DNA of 64,000 nucleotides, taken from the NCBI RefSeq assembly GCF_004363245.1, contig NZ_SNYV01000019.1, positions 213,880 to 277,879 on the forward strand, in the 5' to 3' direction. Under the pieces are notes generated by a model. It was given only the letters and a program-made list of their open reading frames with translations. It was not told where the DNA came from and ran no database searches. The DNA is from Sphingobacterium yanglingense (GTDB lineage: Bacteria; Bacteroidota; Bacteroidia; Sphingobacteriales; Sphingobacteriaceae). The position numbers and the translations under genes are program-made. Positions 45,401-53,268 of this stretch are shown here, in pieces (position 1 is the first letter of the stretch; each line of letters begins with the position of its first letter).

Positions 45401-45832
45401 TAGCGCTTTTCCTTGATGGTCAGTGACTCGGCCACGGATATCATTCTGTACAGATGCGGCATCGGAAAATGAGGTAGTTTGTTTGTGTGAGTTTGCCGTT
45501 TCTGTAGAAGCCGTTTTGATCACGATAGACTTGCCGTCGATTACATAGGTTAGCGCGAGCGGTTTTAGAAGTGCATTTAACGCTCTATTCAACTCCATAT
45601 TGTCAAAATTTACATCAACGGAAGGTGTGTTTTTGATGACCTCCGATTTGCTCAATATGGTATAGCCGGTTTGTTTTTTGATCTCCCGAAAGATATCGGT
45701 GATGGGGCTGTTTTTTTTCCTGATGTTCACCGTTTGAGCCAGGCCCTCTGCCTGGATTTGGCCAACGGTGATCAAAAGTAGCACAACGATCATTTTCATA
45801 ATAATGAGGTGTTTACAAAGCTTATTTTTCAT
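42470..45832 (-). CDS. SusC/RagA TonB-dependent outer-membrane transporter with STN domain (locus 4)
   Basis: A 1120-residue transporter. The signal peptide ends near EGLA with Gln first. The STN domain (about 40-105, SPITDIFREIKKQTGYTIL), a carboxypeptidase-regulatory-like domain (about 132-205), the TonB-box and plug start (EEVIVTGYGTFKK) and plug motifs (SIRIRGMGSINAANNPLYVIDG; AAAASLYGSRAAGGVILITT) precede the barrel, which ends in Phe. The STN domain indicates signalling to the FecR protein at 45971. Import partner is the SusD-like protein at 40985. Confidence 0.93.
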   Translation of the reverse strand: MKNKLCKHLIIMKMIVVLLLITVGQIQAEGLAQTVNIRKKNSPITDIFREIKKQTGYTILSKSEVIKNTPSVDVNFDNMELNRALNALLKPLALTYVIDGKSIVIKTASTETANSHKQTTSFSDAASVQNDIRGRVTDHQGKALSGVLVAVKGKKTSTATDDNGNYHIAAERGSTLTFSILGYEKKELEVNSSTINVSLQFVEADLEEVIVTGYGTFKKSDYTGSASTIKTDRMKDIPAVDFSTMLQGNAPGVQVNSLSGQPGGSTSIRIRGMGSINAANNPLYVIDGVPVMSGNIASSGSNNAGFDVMSTLNNSDIEQITVIKDAAAASLYGSRAAGGVILITTKSGKAGKPVFSIRGDYGISSQATDFREVMSGPERRAMLLEGLRNKARYTDKLTDETKIEEYAQANIDKYAPEPWSGWADWKKELFRSQAPFKNVDFSASGGDSKLSYYNSLSYMNQKGLSYQSDFERLSGRLNVKYKMTDKMEVGANILYSNVAQDVNAEGGTYTSPIYATRHKITGSEPVYNEDGSFFTDFFSNGPRNPMAASMYNFRTEKANRSFNTLFANYKFIDGLVFNTTFSLDHTTTKYNSWADPRSSDGEKQNGSLTSSFKEYNQIVWKNSLTYTKTFADKHNLDILGGYEVNKYTREDLDGAKENFPSVDKIVISNGSVLKDLSGSTNEWRLLSYLSRANYNYDNKYFLGASIRADGSSRLHRNSRWGNFWSLSGAWRLSNEDFMQSLKPVVSDAKLRVSYGTNGTLPSASNNYFTYMDLTGFGYPYGGNPGIRETQIGNPYLKWEKQNNLNIGMDLRLLNRIDFTFEWYNRQSSDLLNDMPTSYTTGFSSYLTNIGALRNTGIEVDISADILRDKALSWTTSLNLGMNKNKTISLADGSSELRNGTLIHRVGQPWYSYYLVEFAGINKETGAPQYYVNDPNNLGSREITEDDTKANRIAYKSVDPKLTGGFTNTFRYKFIDLNFTWTYTLGGNSYDYGASKTELAGKTGYDNIPKYYERRWQKPGDETDIEMFMVGNSYDMSSVANTRRVHSTDHIRLKNLTFGVAVPQEFARRLKVSNIRAYCSGVNLLTFAAYKNYDPEVPVDGSVYFESPKLKTVTFGLDIKF

Positions 45833-45897
45833 TACTTTTGATTGGTTTAGTTTTTTAATAAACGATTACATGGATTTTATTTGATACTGGGCCGATT

Positions 45898-45923
45898 ACC
45901 GGGGAAGTGCCACCTTCTCCGGT
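45898..45923 (-). promoter_or_regulatory. 26-nt hairpin between fecR and susC (shared with locus 1)
   Basis: On the minus strand, arms ACCGGAGAAG and CTTCCCCGGT enclose loop GTGGCA, with an A-C mismatch at arm position 6. Arm length, loop length, mismatch position and the following AATCGG all parallel 16219-16244 (AGACGG). It begins 47 bases after the fecR stop and lies 65 bases before the susC start. Confidence 0.7.
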
Positions 45924-45970
45924 TTCTTTTGAAGTACTCAGCTCAAATCTTCTTACTTTTTTGTCCCGAA

Positions 45971-47155
45971 TTACTTCATGATCTTAACCCTCCTCCCTTC
46001 GATCTTGATTTTAATGTTGTCATCAGTCATTTTTATAATTTTTAATACTTTATCAAAATTGTCTAATCGGGATACAGATCCCCAGAGTGCAAGTTCCTTT
46101 AAGGATGGGGCTACCTCGATTTCGATATCATACCATCTGGCGACCTGTCGCATTGCTGTGCCCAAAGATTCATTGTTGAAGGCGAACTCTCCGTTTTTCC
46201 AGGCGATACTTTCTTCTACATTGATATTCTGGGTTTTCATTTGGTTATTGCTGAAGAACGTTTGTTGCCCCGGACGTAATGTACTCGATTGTTTATTGTC
46301 AGCGACAACGCGAACCTTGCCTTCTAAGAGGGCCACCTTCGAGGCTTCTTCATTCCGATAAGAATTAATATTAAAGTGTGTTCCCAATACTTCGACCTGT
46401 TCATTAGGCGTTTTGACTACGAAAGGCTGTTTTGCATTGGAGGTGACTTCAAAGTAGGCCTCTCCATCCAGTTCAACCTCCCGGAGAGGGGCAGTAAATC
46501 TATTTGGGTATTTCAATCGGCTATCAGCATTAAGCCAGACCTTACTGCCATCAGGTAAAGTGACATGGTACTGCCCACCCTTGGGCGTAGATAAGGTTAA
46601 TAGTGCCGTCTCTTCAGGGATATCTTTTAACAATAAGGAACCATCATTGTAGGTGATCTCATCGCCTATGACAATACCGCTATGCGATTCGTTCAGTTCG
46701 ATGACTGATCCGTCTGCTGCTAATAAGGTCGCTCTATTGCTTCCCGGATTTAGCTTCTCGGCCTCTTTTAAGGTCTGTAGGTCGGAGCTCGAGTTCGGAA
46801 GGCTCAGTAGATACCAAATGCCAACAGAAAGAAAAACAAGGATAGAGGCCGCTGCTGCATAGCGAAGCAATGACCGATAAGCGTTTGCTCGAATGCGCTT
46901 CTTGGGCTGAGCTTCAATACGATGAAGGATATTCTGGAGAGTCTGTTCTTTATTTGCAATAGATTTTGTCGTGTGAAAATGACGATATTCCTGCAAGGCC
47001 TGTTGTAGACTGCTGGGATCCTCCAAATTATGTATAAGATCAAAAAGATCAGGATATTCTTCAAATAGGCTTTTAAGTTCTAAGTGATTGTCCGGATGTA
47101 TCGTCCCTTTGAGGTATTCCTTAAGAAGGTCAATACGGTATGTGGTCTCTTGCAT
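45971..47155 (-). CDS. FecR-family anti-sigma factor (locus 4)
   Basis: A 394-residue protein when started at the ATG at 47155; a GTG at 47194 would add 13 residues with no family support. The TM helix is near residues 97-117 (AAAASILVFLSVGIWYLLSL). The FecR domain follows with TPKGGQYHVTLPDGSKVWLNADSRLKYP, and the DUF4974-type end has ESLGTAMRQVARWYDIEIEV. It links the STN-bearing transporter to the sigma factor 111 bases upstream. Confidence 0.93.
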   Translation of the reverse strand: MQETTYRIDLLKEYLKGTIHPDNHLELKSLFEEYPDLFDLIHNLEDPSSLQQALQEYRHFHTTKSIANKEQTLQNILHRIEAQPKKRIRANAYRSLLRYAAAASILVFLSVGIWYLLSLPNSSSDLQTLKEAEKLNPGSNRATLLAADGSVIELNESHSGIVIGDEITYNDGSLLLKDIPEETALLTLSTPKGGQYHVTLPDGSKVWLNADSRLKYPNRFTAPLREVELDGEAYFEVTSNAKQPFVVKTPNEQVEVLGTHFNINSYRNEEASKVALLEGKVRVVADNKQSSTLRPGQQTFFSNNQMKTQNINVEESIAWKNGEFAFNNESLGTAMRQVARWYDIEIEVAPSLKELALWGSVSRLDNFDKVLKIIKMTDDNIKIKIEGRRVKIMK

Positions 47156-47266
47156 GTCGTGAATGTTAATAACCGTGACTTGCAATAAAAACACAGTAGG
47201 AAAGGAAATCTTACATTAAAATCTGTAATAATTTGCATTGAGTTGATTTTGAGCGCTTTGTTTTTC

Positions 47267-47845
47267 TTACTGGTTGATAAGGAACGAAAATGCAATGAGG
47301 ACCACATCGCTTTTTGACTTTAGGATGAGGCGGAGTGAACTGACAGCGCGAGACCGGTTGGTGTATACGGAAGTAGGGCTCATTTCCAGTTGCTGCGCAA
47401 TCTCCTCTACTGTCTTGTCCTCTAAATAGGTCAGTTTGAATACTTCTTTCTGACGCTCGGGCAGACGCTCTACTTCCTCTAGAATAGATTGAAGAAGCTC
47501 AACATAGGTCATCTGGGTAAAAGTGTCCTTATCTTCCACAAGCAGGTGTTCGAATGCAGTGATAGACTCAAGATAAGCAATCCTGTTTGGGGTACGGAGT
47601 GTATTTAGACTGGCATTCTTGGCCGAGATGTAAAGAAAAGCCTGGAGATTATCCATAGTTTGGAAGTCCATTCTCCGGTTCCAAACGGTAACAAAGACAT
47701 CGGCCAAAATTTCTTCAGCGACTTCTGTCTTTTTAACATACTTTGAAATAAAGTATAAAAGTGGTGTATAGAATCTATCATAGATCGCCACAAAGCCTTC
47801 CTGGCTATCGCTTCTAAGGTTCTCTATCAAGGTAGATTCTGTCAT
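47267..47845 (-). CDS. ECF RNA polymerase sigma factor (locus 4)
   Basis: A 192-residue sigma-70 family protein. Region 2 (YVKKTEVAEEILADVFVTVWNRR) is near residues 36-58 and region 4 (YLEDKTVEEIAQQLEMSPTSVYTNRSRAV) near 145-172. The C-terminus is hydrophobic. It is the first gene of locus 4 and is in line with fecR. Probably activates the susC operon when FecR is released. Confidence 0.93.
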   Translation of the reverse strand: MTESTLIENLRSDSQEGFVAIYDRFYTPLLYFISKYVKKTEVAEEILADVFVTVWNRRMDFQTMDNLQAFLYISAKNASLNTLRTPNRIAYLESITAFEHLLVEDKDTFTQMTYVELLQSILEEVERLPERQKEVFKLTYLEDKTVEEIAQQLEMSPTSVYTNRSRAVSSLRLILKSKSDVVLIAFSFLINQ

Positions 47846-48436
47846 ATGATTTCAAACATAAATAGGTTAGTACCGCCTGTTGCGTTTGTAAAATATGTCT
47901 GCTATGGGCATGGGGCTATGTTTGTAAAGGTCTAAATTAGAAAAGTCTTTCTACATTCCCAAATGGACTAACCAAACTTCACTTTAAATTAACCTTGAAT
48001 TTGACTTTCCTATTTTCGGTGAAGCCTCTCCTTATGACCATAGCTATTGTTTGCCCAATATTGAACAGTTCTGTGTTCAATATCGTACAGTGTTTATTGG
48101 ATGTGTTTTTCTTATTGTGCATGTATTCAGTGGATTGTGTTTTTGGTTTCGCGCTTGATAACGAATGGCATGAGACGAGTTAGTCGAGATTATCTGTCGA
48201 TTATCGGCAAAAGGTACAGTCGGAAATTGACCGAAAAAGAGAACGGTTTTACCGAGAAAATAGACGTTCTGGTCTAATCATCGTTCCTAGCTTGATGGTG
48301 TCGTTATACCTTTGGTGTAACAAAACAATCAGGAAAGTTGATAAGGAGGTAGAGGAACGATTGTACGTAGATAAAAAACAGATAATAGACATAACGTATA
48401 GGTAATAGTACCGTAAAAAATTAAAAATACAAAAAA
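47846..48436. other. 591-base gap with an interrupted open frame
   Basis: On the plus strand one frame runs from 47995 to 48405 broken only by a TAG at 48181-48183. The first part encodes a hydrophobic peptide, the second 73 codons of charged residues around a hydrophobic core. Codon use is not convincing, and a perfect -7 box lies inside the second part. It could be a decayed gene or plain regulatory sequence. The minus-strand sigma promoter must also be here but was not identified. Confidence 0.4.
48307..48314 (+). promoter_or_regulatory. possible -7 promoter box upstream of the NTF2-like gene
   Basis: TACCTTTG matches TAnnTTTG exactly, 122 bases before the ATG at 48437. No -33 element at standard distance, so this is tentative. 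Confidence 0.3.
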
Positions 48437-48856
48437 ATGAAAACGACAATCGCAACCATCGCAACAGCATTTATTATGATGCTATCCCTCAATTCTTTTG
48501 CTAATGCAAATCCATTGAAAAATTTTAATACGACTAAAATAATAGCGACTTATCTGGAAGTAACGGCATTGGGGGCTCCTGATCTGAATAAGTATTTATT
48601 TGCAGACGATTTTCAGTATATGAATGCCGCCGATAAGAAAACTTACGGAAAGAGAGAGTACACAGCCTTTCTGAAAGCTAATAAAGGGCTAAAATACGAC
48701 TGTGAAACCAGCTACGAAATATTGGACGAATGTGGTAAGGCTTGTATAGCCAAAGTGACTATGAAGTTCAAAAACTTTACACGTGTTGACTATGTGACAC
48801 TGAGCCAGGGAACAGATAACTGGAAAGTAAGTAAAGTGGTAACGACCTACCCATAG
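48437..48856 (+). CDS. exported NTF2-like protein, putative lumazine-binding family
   Basis: A 139-residue protein with a signal peptide ending near FANA. The mature part is one cone-shaped NTF2-like domain: helices with IIATYLEVTALGAPDLNKYLFADDFQYMN, then strands CIAKVTMKFKN, VDYVTLSQGTDNWKVSKVV. This resembles the 'putative lumazine-binding' group of Bacteroidota, whose ligand is usually unknown. It stands alone between a long gap and a terminator. Note that its mature N-terminus is Asn, not Gln as in most exported proteins here. Confidence 0.75.
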   Translation: MKTTIATIATAFIMMLSLNSFANANPLKNFNTTKIIATYLEVTALGAPDLNKYLFADDFQYMNAADKKTYGKREYTAFLKANKGLKYDCETSYEILDECGKACIAKVTMKFKNFTRVDYVTLSQGTDNWKVSKVVTTYP

Positions 48857-48885
48857 GAACTGGGTAATTTTTGTTCAAATTGTGT

Positions 48886-48924
48886 AAGAGCCTGCACCGT
48901 TAAATACGGACAGGCTCTTTTTTT
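48886..48924 (+). terminator. intrinsic terminator after the NTF2-like gene
   Basis: AAGAGCCTG and CAGGCTCTT form the outer stem, CCGT and ACGG an inner one, followed by a run of T. It also faces the convergent acetyltransferase gene. Confidence 0.85.
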
Positions 48925-48986
48925 CTGGGAATGTCTGTATTATTGATTTGACATTTTAGGGCATGAATGGACGCTCTAAAGGATGC

Positions 48987-49496
48987 TTACATAGGTAGGC
49001 CAATAGGGCGTTCCATAATATAGTCTTCCATAAGAAAACCATTGCCAATAGCAATGTTTTCTTCACCCACAATATTAAATCCAATCCGTTTGTAGAAATC
49101 TACGGCGCTATTGTCCCGGTTTACGTTTAAGGATAGGGTCTGGTTTCCGTGTTGTAGAGCTAGGGCCGTTACCTCTTCAAATAGCCGCTTCCCTACACCT
49201 TGCCCTTGGACTTCTGGTAGAAGGTATATCTTATGGATCTTCGTTTTTGTGTCTGACTTGTAATCTAATTCAAAAGAGAGATAACCAATGTAATTATTGT
49301 TTTGCTGAGCAAGTAAGAATTGATGGTGATGTACACCGATCTGCTGCTCAAGTGCGCTGTCCGAATACATGAAGTCCATCATGTAGCTTATTTGTTCCTG
49401 AGAGAGTATATCTTTGAATGTAACTGGCCAAATTGTAGCAGCTAGAGATTGAATGACGGGAACATCCTGGAGAGTGGCCTTTATTATTTTAATCAT
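48987..49496 (-). CDS. GNAT-family N-acetyltransferase
   Basis: A 169-residue single-domain GNAT protein. Motif A for acetyl-CoA binding is LLPEVQGQGVGKRLFEEV near residues 92-110, and motif B follows with NRDNSAVDFYKRIGF near 130-145. The substrate cannot be told; amino acids, polyamines and protein N-termini are all possible. It is a single gene, divergent from the TetR regulator with a 454-base gap. Confidence 0.88.
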   Translation of the reverse strand: MIKIIKATLQDVPVIQSLAATIWPVTFKDILSQEQISYMMDFMYSDSALEQQIGVHHHQFLLAQQNNNYIGYLSFELDYKSDTKTKIHKIYLLPEVQGQGVGKRLFEEVTALALQHGNQTLSLNVNRDNSAVDFYKRIGFNIVGEENIAIGNGFLMEDYIMERPIGLPM

Positions 49497-49662
49497 GTTT
49501 GTTTATGCTAAGTCGCAGATAAAAATAAAGTTTTCTGTTGAAAGTTGCATTTTTTCGTGGAATATGATTTTTTCTGTTTTGAGATATAATAAATAATGCT
49601 TCATAGCGTTATTTATATAATAAGTCAGAAATTTCATAATTTAGGTTAATAATTGGTTTGTG

Positions 49663-49690
49663 TAGTCCTGGAGTGCTAGCTTCAGGACTA
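49663..49690 (+). terminator. orphan terminator-like hairpin
   Basis: TAGTCCTG and CAGGACTA pair around a 12-base loop and are followed by TCTTTT. No annotated gene on the plus strand ends nearby, so it may end a small RNA or be a remnant. Confidence 0.45.
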
Positions 49691-49793
49691 TCTTTTACAA
49701 TGCCTGCCTCAAGTCTGTGAATCGCTAAAAAATATGCTCTTTTTTTTAATGTCTGTGGATATATGTCAAGCTTGATAATTACCCTATAATTGA

Positions 49794-49815
49794 ATTATAT
49801 TTCCCTAAATATAAT
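49794..49815. promoter_or_regulatory. 22-bp palindrome, possible TetR operator
   Basis: Perfect 9-bp arms ATTATATTT and AAATATAAT around CCCT, 135 bases before the tetR-like gene. Size and symmetry fit a dimeric TetR-family operator, but AT-rich sequence makes chance palindromes more likely. Confidence 0.35.
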
Positions 49816-49950
49816 AAATAATTAGTGTGAATAAGGGAATTGACCTCCTATGAAAATTGAAGGTTAAACACGTATTCTTTGGCCTAAGTCTGATTTTTTC
49901 ATCCTTTGTACGGATGTTGATAAAAAGATATTAAGTGGTATATTTATATT

Positions 49951-50547
49951 ATGAAAGTAAATAAGAAAACGCTCCAATCAGAATCGACTAAACGCAAACT
50001 GCTTCAGGCTGTGGAAGATATATTGGCTAATGAAGGGTTTGTAGCCTTAAAAGTCGAGAACATCAGTAAGGTGTCTGGGGTAGATAAAAAATTGATCTAT
50101 TTCCATTTCGGAGATTTGCAAGGTCTATATAATGCGTTTTTGAGGAGTAAGGATTTCTGGCTGTCTGAGGCTTTTGAAGATATACCTCAGCAATTAAACT
50201 GGGAAGCCGTGATTGAGGTGTTGAAGAAGCAGTTTTCTGAAATGAAAAGCAATAAATTGCTTACGCAGTTGCTCATTTGGGAATTAAGTGAGAAAAATGA
50301 AATATTGTCTAAGTTGGCCGACGAGCGGGATGAGGTAGGGAATGAGCTCTTGACGAAAATAGTGAAAAATGAAAGTTTTAAAGAGGACGTACAGCCATTG
50401 ATCGCTCTTCTTGTAAGCGGTATCTATTACCTTTCTATGCATGCCACGATCAATGGAAGTCTATTTTGTGGATTAGATATCAATAAAGAGGAGGATGCAG
50501 CACGTGTAACGGCTACTTTGGAGCGTGTCTTGAAGAATGTGAAATAA
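49951..50547 (+). CDS. TetR/AcrR-family transcriptional regulator
   Basis: A 198-residue regulator. The N-terminal helix-turn-helix spans about residues 10-55 (TKRKLLQAVEDILANEGF, then VENISKVSGVDKKLIYFHFG). The C-terminal ligand domain is helical and hydrophobic. No efflux pump or enzyme gene is adjacent in the same direction. It may regulate itself, the divergent acetyltransferase, or distant targets. Confidence 0.9.
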   Translation: MKVNKKTLQSESTKRKLLQAVEDILANEGFVALKVENISKVSGVDKKLIYFHFGDLQGLYNAFLRSKDFWLSEAFEDIPQQLNWEAVIEVLKKQFSEMKSNKLLTQLLIWELSEKNEILSKLADERDEVGNELLTKIVKNESFKEDVQPLIALLVSGIYYLSMHATINGSLFCGLDINKEEDAARVTATLERVLKNVK

Positions 50548-50599
50548 GATTTGTCTGTGAATCTTAATAAGAGGGGGAGGTAACCCTTGGTGGGAAGTG

Positions 50600-50935
50600 T
50601 TATCCTCTAGACTTCTTGTACAGATCCTCGACCAATTTGGATGAACGGTAACCAAATTCTGCGCCAAAGCTGTTGATTACAAGTCCCTTGATGTTGTGTT
50701 TTTTTGAAGCAATAGCAAATACAATGCTTTCATCACCAGGATCTGTCATTCCCTCAAACCGGTATATTTCTTCAATGCTGAATTCATCTGGAGAGAGTTC
50801 TAATGAATTTTGCGTACAATAGATACATTCCTGCTCTTCGGGGATTAAGAAGTCATAAGTATATCCTCTTTTTTGAAGATCATTGACTGCTTCACTTAGG
50901 GTGTCATAGGTATATCTTTTTTTACTACTGTCCAT
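50600..50935 (-). CDS. small conserved Bacteroidota protein of unknown function
   Basis: A 111-residue soluble protein starting YDTLSEAVNDLQKRGYTYDF, with a central FSIEEIYRFEGMTDPGDESIVFAI stretch. Relatives in Bacteroidota are often labelled 'phosphoribosylpyrophosphate synthetase', but the protein is far too short for that enzyme and lacks its PRPP motif, so I consider that name an annotation error. Convergent with the TetR gene. Function unknown. Confidence 0.75.
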   Translation of the reverse strand: MDSSKKRYTYDTLSEAVNDLQKRGYTYDFLIPEEQECIYCTQNSLELSPDEFSIEEIYRFEGMTDPGDESIVFAIASKKHNIKGLVINSFGAEFGYRSSKLVEDLYKKSRG

Positions 50936-51028
50936 AATAGATGGTTTTGTATATACTGTCCGTAGATTTCTGTTTACAGCGGCCTCTCACTAGCCTATTA
51001 AAGGTAGTGAAATATATTTGGATTTTCC

Positions 51029-51406
51029 CTAATCTACCTTGTTGATATAATCATTCTTTATTTTGACAATATCTTTGCTCTTGCTGAGGTATTCTACTTC
51101 TCTCCCTTTGAATACCATTTTCGCAGCGATGCGTTCGCTGTCTTTAATAAATTTTATAAACCGTCTGAAGTTCTCTTTGCGTTGGTCTTTGTTGGATTGG
51201 GTCTGGTTGCTGATTAATTGGGCAAGTTCGTCGTTGGTGTGGAGGCTGGCACTGCTTTCACCTTCTGGTTCGAACCAGACTAAAGCTTTGGGGTGTTTAT
51301 CTAAGAAGATGCCAAACCCTATCTCTTGGTTGCGGTGTTCGAAGATGAAGCATCGGAACTGAAAAATCCCTATGTATGCCTCATCAATAAAAATAATATG
51401 CTTCAT
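51029..51406 (-). CDS. hypothetical protein
   Basis: A 125-residue protein starting at the ATG at 51406; a GTG two codons earlier is also possible. The N-terminal half is predicted beta-rich (HIIFIDEAYIGIFQFRCFIFEH, with GFGIFLDKHPKALVWFEPEG), the C-terminal half helical and Lys-rich. No signal peptide or TM. I do not recognise the family. It sits alone between the previous small gene and ugd, all on the minus strand. Confidence 0.6.
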   Translation of the reverse strand: MKHIIFIDEAYIGIFQFRCFIFEHRNQEIGFGIFLDKHPKALVWFEPEGESSASLHTNDELAQLISNQTQSNKDQRKENFRRFIKFIKDSERIAAKMVFKGREVEYLSKSKDIVKIKNDYINKVD

Positions 51407-51521
51407 TAGCACGCTTATTGGTTCTTATGTATAAACATACGTAAAATCCTTTTTATATGCAATACCCCTGAATCAGAGTTGTTCTACAGTCTAAATTGCT
51501 ATATCGGAGATTAGAGTTTCT

Positions 51522-52907
51522 CTATTCTCCGATTGCGTAGTATACAAACCCTAGCTCTTCGAGCTGTGTTCTATCCAATAGTTTGCGGCCGTCAAATATA
51601 AATGAAGGGCTTTTCATGTTACTTTTGATTCTAGACCAGTCATAAGTTTTAAATTCGTCCCATTCGGTCAATATGGCGATAGCATGAGCATCTTTACAGG
51701 CTTCATAAGGGTCTTCGCTGACAGATACTAGTCGTCGGGTTTCGGCATCAGGACGGCTATTTAGATAGTCAAGGTCCACGAATACTTTTTCTGCGGGCAC
51801 CTTGGGGTCGTATACGAAGATGTCTGCCTGCTCGTTGAGCAAGTGATCGGCTACGTAGATCGCGGCAGATTCTCGTGTGTCATTGGTGTCTTTTTTGAAA
51901 GCCCATCCTAGGATGGCTATCTTTTTACCGTTGACGGTATTGAAGAGTGTCTGTATGATGTTGTCTGCGAATCGCTGTTTCTGGTGATTGTTCATTAATA
52001 TAACCTGCTCCCAATAGTCGGCGACCTCTTGTAGGTTGTAAGATCGTGCGATATAAACAAGGTTCAGAATGTCTTTCTGAAAGCAAGATCCTCCAAAACC
52101 TACAGATGCTTTTAGGAATTTCGAGCCTATCCGCGTATCCATACCAATAGCTTTGGCGACTTCTTGTACATCAGCCCCTGTTTTTTCACAGAGCTCAGAG
52201 ATAGAGTTTATAGAAGAGACGCGCTGTGCCAAGAAAGCATTGGCGGTGAGCTTTGAGAGCTCCGAAGACCAAAGGTTGGTCGTAAGGATACGGTCTCGGT
52301 CAACCCATCTGGCGTAAATATCAACCAATGCCTGTATAGCTTCTTTATGTTCTCCTCCGATCAATACGCGATCTGGATTGAGTAGATCCTGCACAGCAGT
52401 TCCCTCTGCCAAAAACTCAGGGTTGGACAGGATATGGAAGTTCACCGAAGAGCCGGTGTTGTGTAGAATGCTCTTTAGTGCAGCGGCTGTACGTACTGGA
52501 AGTGTGGATTTCTCGACTACAATTTTATCCGAGGTCGCTACATCGGCGATCTGTCGTGCACAGAGCTCAATGTATTTGAGGTCAGCGGCCATCCCTTTGC
52601 CTTTTCCATAGTTTTTGGTCGGAGTATTGACAGAGATAAATATCATGTCCGCTTCGTCGATAGCCTTTTCTACATTGGTAGAAAAGAAGAGATTTCGCCC
52701 ACGGGCTTCGGCAACAATATCAGATAGACCCGGCTCATAGATAGGGAGTAGATCTAGGTCTGGGTCATTCCAGGCTGCAATCCGTTCGGTATTCATGTCC
52801 ACGAGGGTGATTTGGATATCAGGACATTGCTGTGCGATGACCGACATTGTCGGACCTCCTACATAACCAGCACCAATGCAACATATTTTTTTTATTGTAA
52901 AAGCCAT
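51522..52907 (-). CDS. ugd: UDP-glucose 6-dehydrogenase
   Basis: A 461-residue cytosolic NAD-dependent enzyme that oxidises UDP-glucose to UDP-glucuronate. The NAD motif GAGYVGGPT is at residues 11-19, the catalytic Cys lies in GFGGSCFQKDI near 270, and the UDP-binding C-terminal domain includes GWAFKKDTNDTRES near 335. Length and the WNDPDLDLLPIYEPGL segment fit the longer, animal-like class rather than the short bacterial one. It could feed the polysaccharide locus at 1-13 kb, although it lies 38 kb away. A -7 box 23 bases upstream supports the ATG start. Confidence 0.95.
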   Translation of the reverse strand: MAFTIKKICCIGAGYVGGPTMSVIAQQCPDIQITLVDMNTERIAAWNDPDLDLLPIYEPGLSDIVAEARGRNLFFSTNVEKAIDEADMIFISVNTPTKNYGKGKGMAADLKYIELCARQIADVATSDKIVVEKSTLPVRTAAALKSILHNTGSSVNFHILSNPEFLAEGTAVQDLLNPDRVLIGGEHKEAIQALVDIYARWVDRDRILTTNLWSSELSKLTANAFLAQRVSSINSISELCEKTGADVQEVAKAIGMDTRIGSKFLKASVGFGGSCFQKDILNLVYIARSYNLQEVADYWEQVILMNNHQKQRFADNIIQTLFNTVNGKKIAILGWAFKKDTNDTRESAAIYVADHLLNEQADIFVYDPKVPAEKVFVDLDYLNSRPDAETRRLVSVSEDPYEACKDAHAIAILTEWDEFKTYDWSRIKSNMKSPSFIFDGRKLLDRTQLEELGFVYYAIGE

Positions 52908-52929
52908 CTCTTAGCAAGTTTTTGAAGCA

Positions 52930-52937
52930 CAAAAATA
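52930..52937 (-). promoter_or_regulatory. -7 promoter box for ugd
   Basis: TATTTTTG on the minus strand matches TAnnTTTG exactly and sits 22 bases before the ugd ATG. The -33 element is unclear. Confidence 0.5.
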
Positions 52938-53004
52938 GCTAATTTATCTTAACTCTATCTAACCTTCTTAACTTCGAATATGAGGGATTCTGATTTTTAA
53001 TTTC

Positions 53005-53012
53005 TAAATTTG
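53005..53012 (+). promoter_or_regulatory. -7 promoter box for the small membrane protein and dnaG operon
   Basis: TAAATTTG is an exact TAnnTTTG match 27 bases before the ATG at 53040. It supports that start over an in-frame TTG at 53010 inside the box. Confidence 0.5.
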
Positions 53013-53039
53013 AATTACACAAGACTAGAAAGAGTGAGT

Positions 53040-53237
53040 ATGGATATGCAACAGGTTTTTACCTATTTATTCGGAGCAATAGTCGTTCTTGTACCACTCT
53101 TTGCACTATATAAGTGCCTCGTGAATGGGCAAATCAAGAAGACTGCTAAGGTTCTTTGGATGCTGGGGATTATAATTATTCCTGTATTCGGAGGGCTGGT
53201 ATACCTATTCATGAATGAGGCAAAAGTAGACCAGTAG
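53040..53237 (+). CDS. small two-TM protein with PLDc_N-like domain
   Basis: A 65-residue protein from the ATG at 53040. Two hydrophobic helices (TYLFGAIVVLVPLFALY and VLWMLGIIIIPVFGGLVYLF) are linked by a short Lys-rich loop. The second helix ends in a P-x-G-x-Y-x-F pattern as in the N-terminal membrane domain of cardiolipin synthases (PLDc_N), here without the catalytic part. Encoded 31 bases before dnaG and probably cotranscribed. Function unknown. Confidence 0.75.
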   Translation: MDMQQVFTYLFGAIVVLVPLFALYKCLVNGQIKKTAKVLWMLGIIIIPVFGGLVYLFMNEAKVDQ

Positions 53238-53268
53238 TCCTATAGGAATATTAAGACAGGGAGGATAG

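Larger units (their letters stand above)
49497..49950. other. 454-base divergent intergenic region
   Basis: AT-rich, without a credible coding frame. It contains an isolated terminator-like hairpin (49663-49690), a 10-bp palindrome TCAAGCTTGA near 49766 and a 22-bp palindrome (49794-49815). These are more structure than two ordinary promoters need. Confidence 0.5.

Noticed and set aside
50577..50607. Stem GAGGTAAC / GTTATCCTC as terminator after the TetR gene
   Set aside because: Long loop, a bulge, no T-tract, and overlap with the stop codon of the convergent gene.
51266..51285. GGTTCGAACC resembling a tRNA T-arm
   Set aside because: It lies inside the 51029-51406 coding sequence and no acceptor stem or anticodon arm surrounds it.
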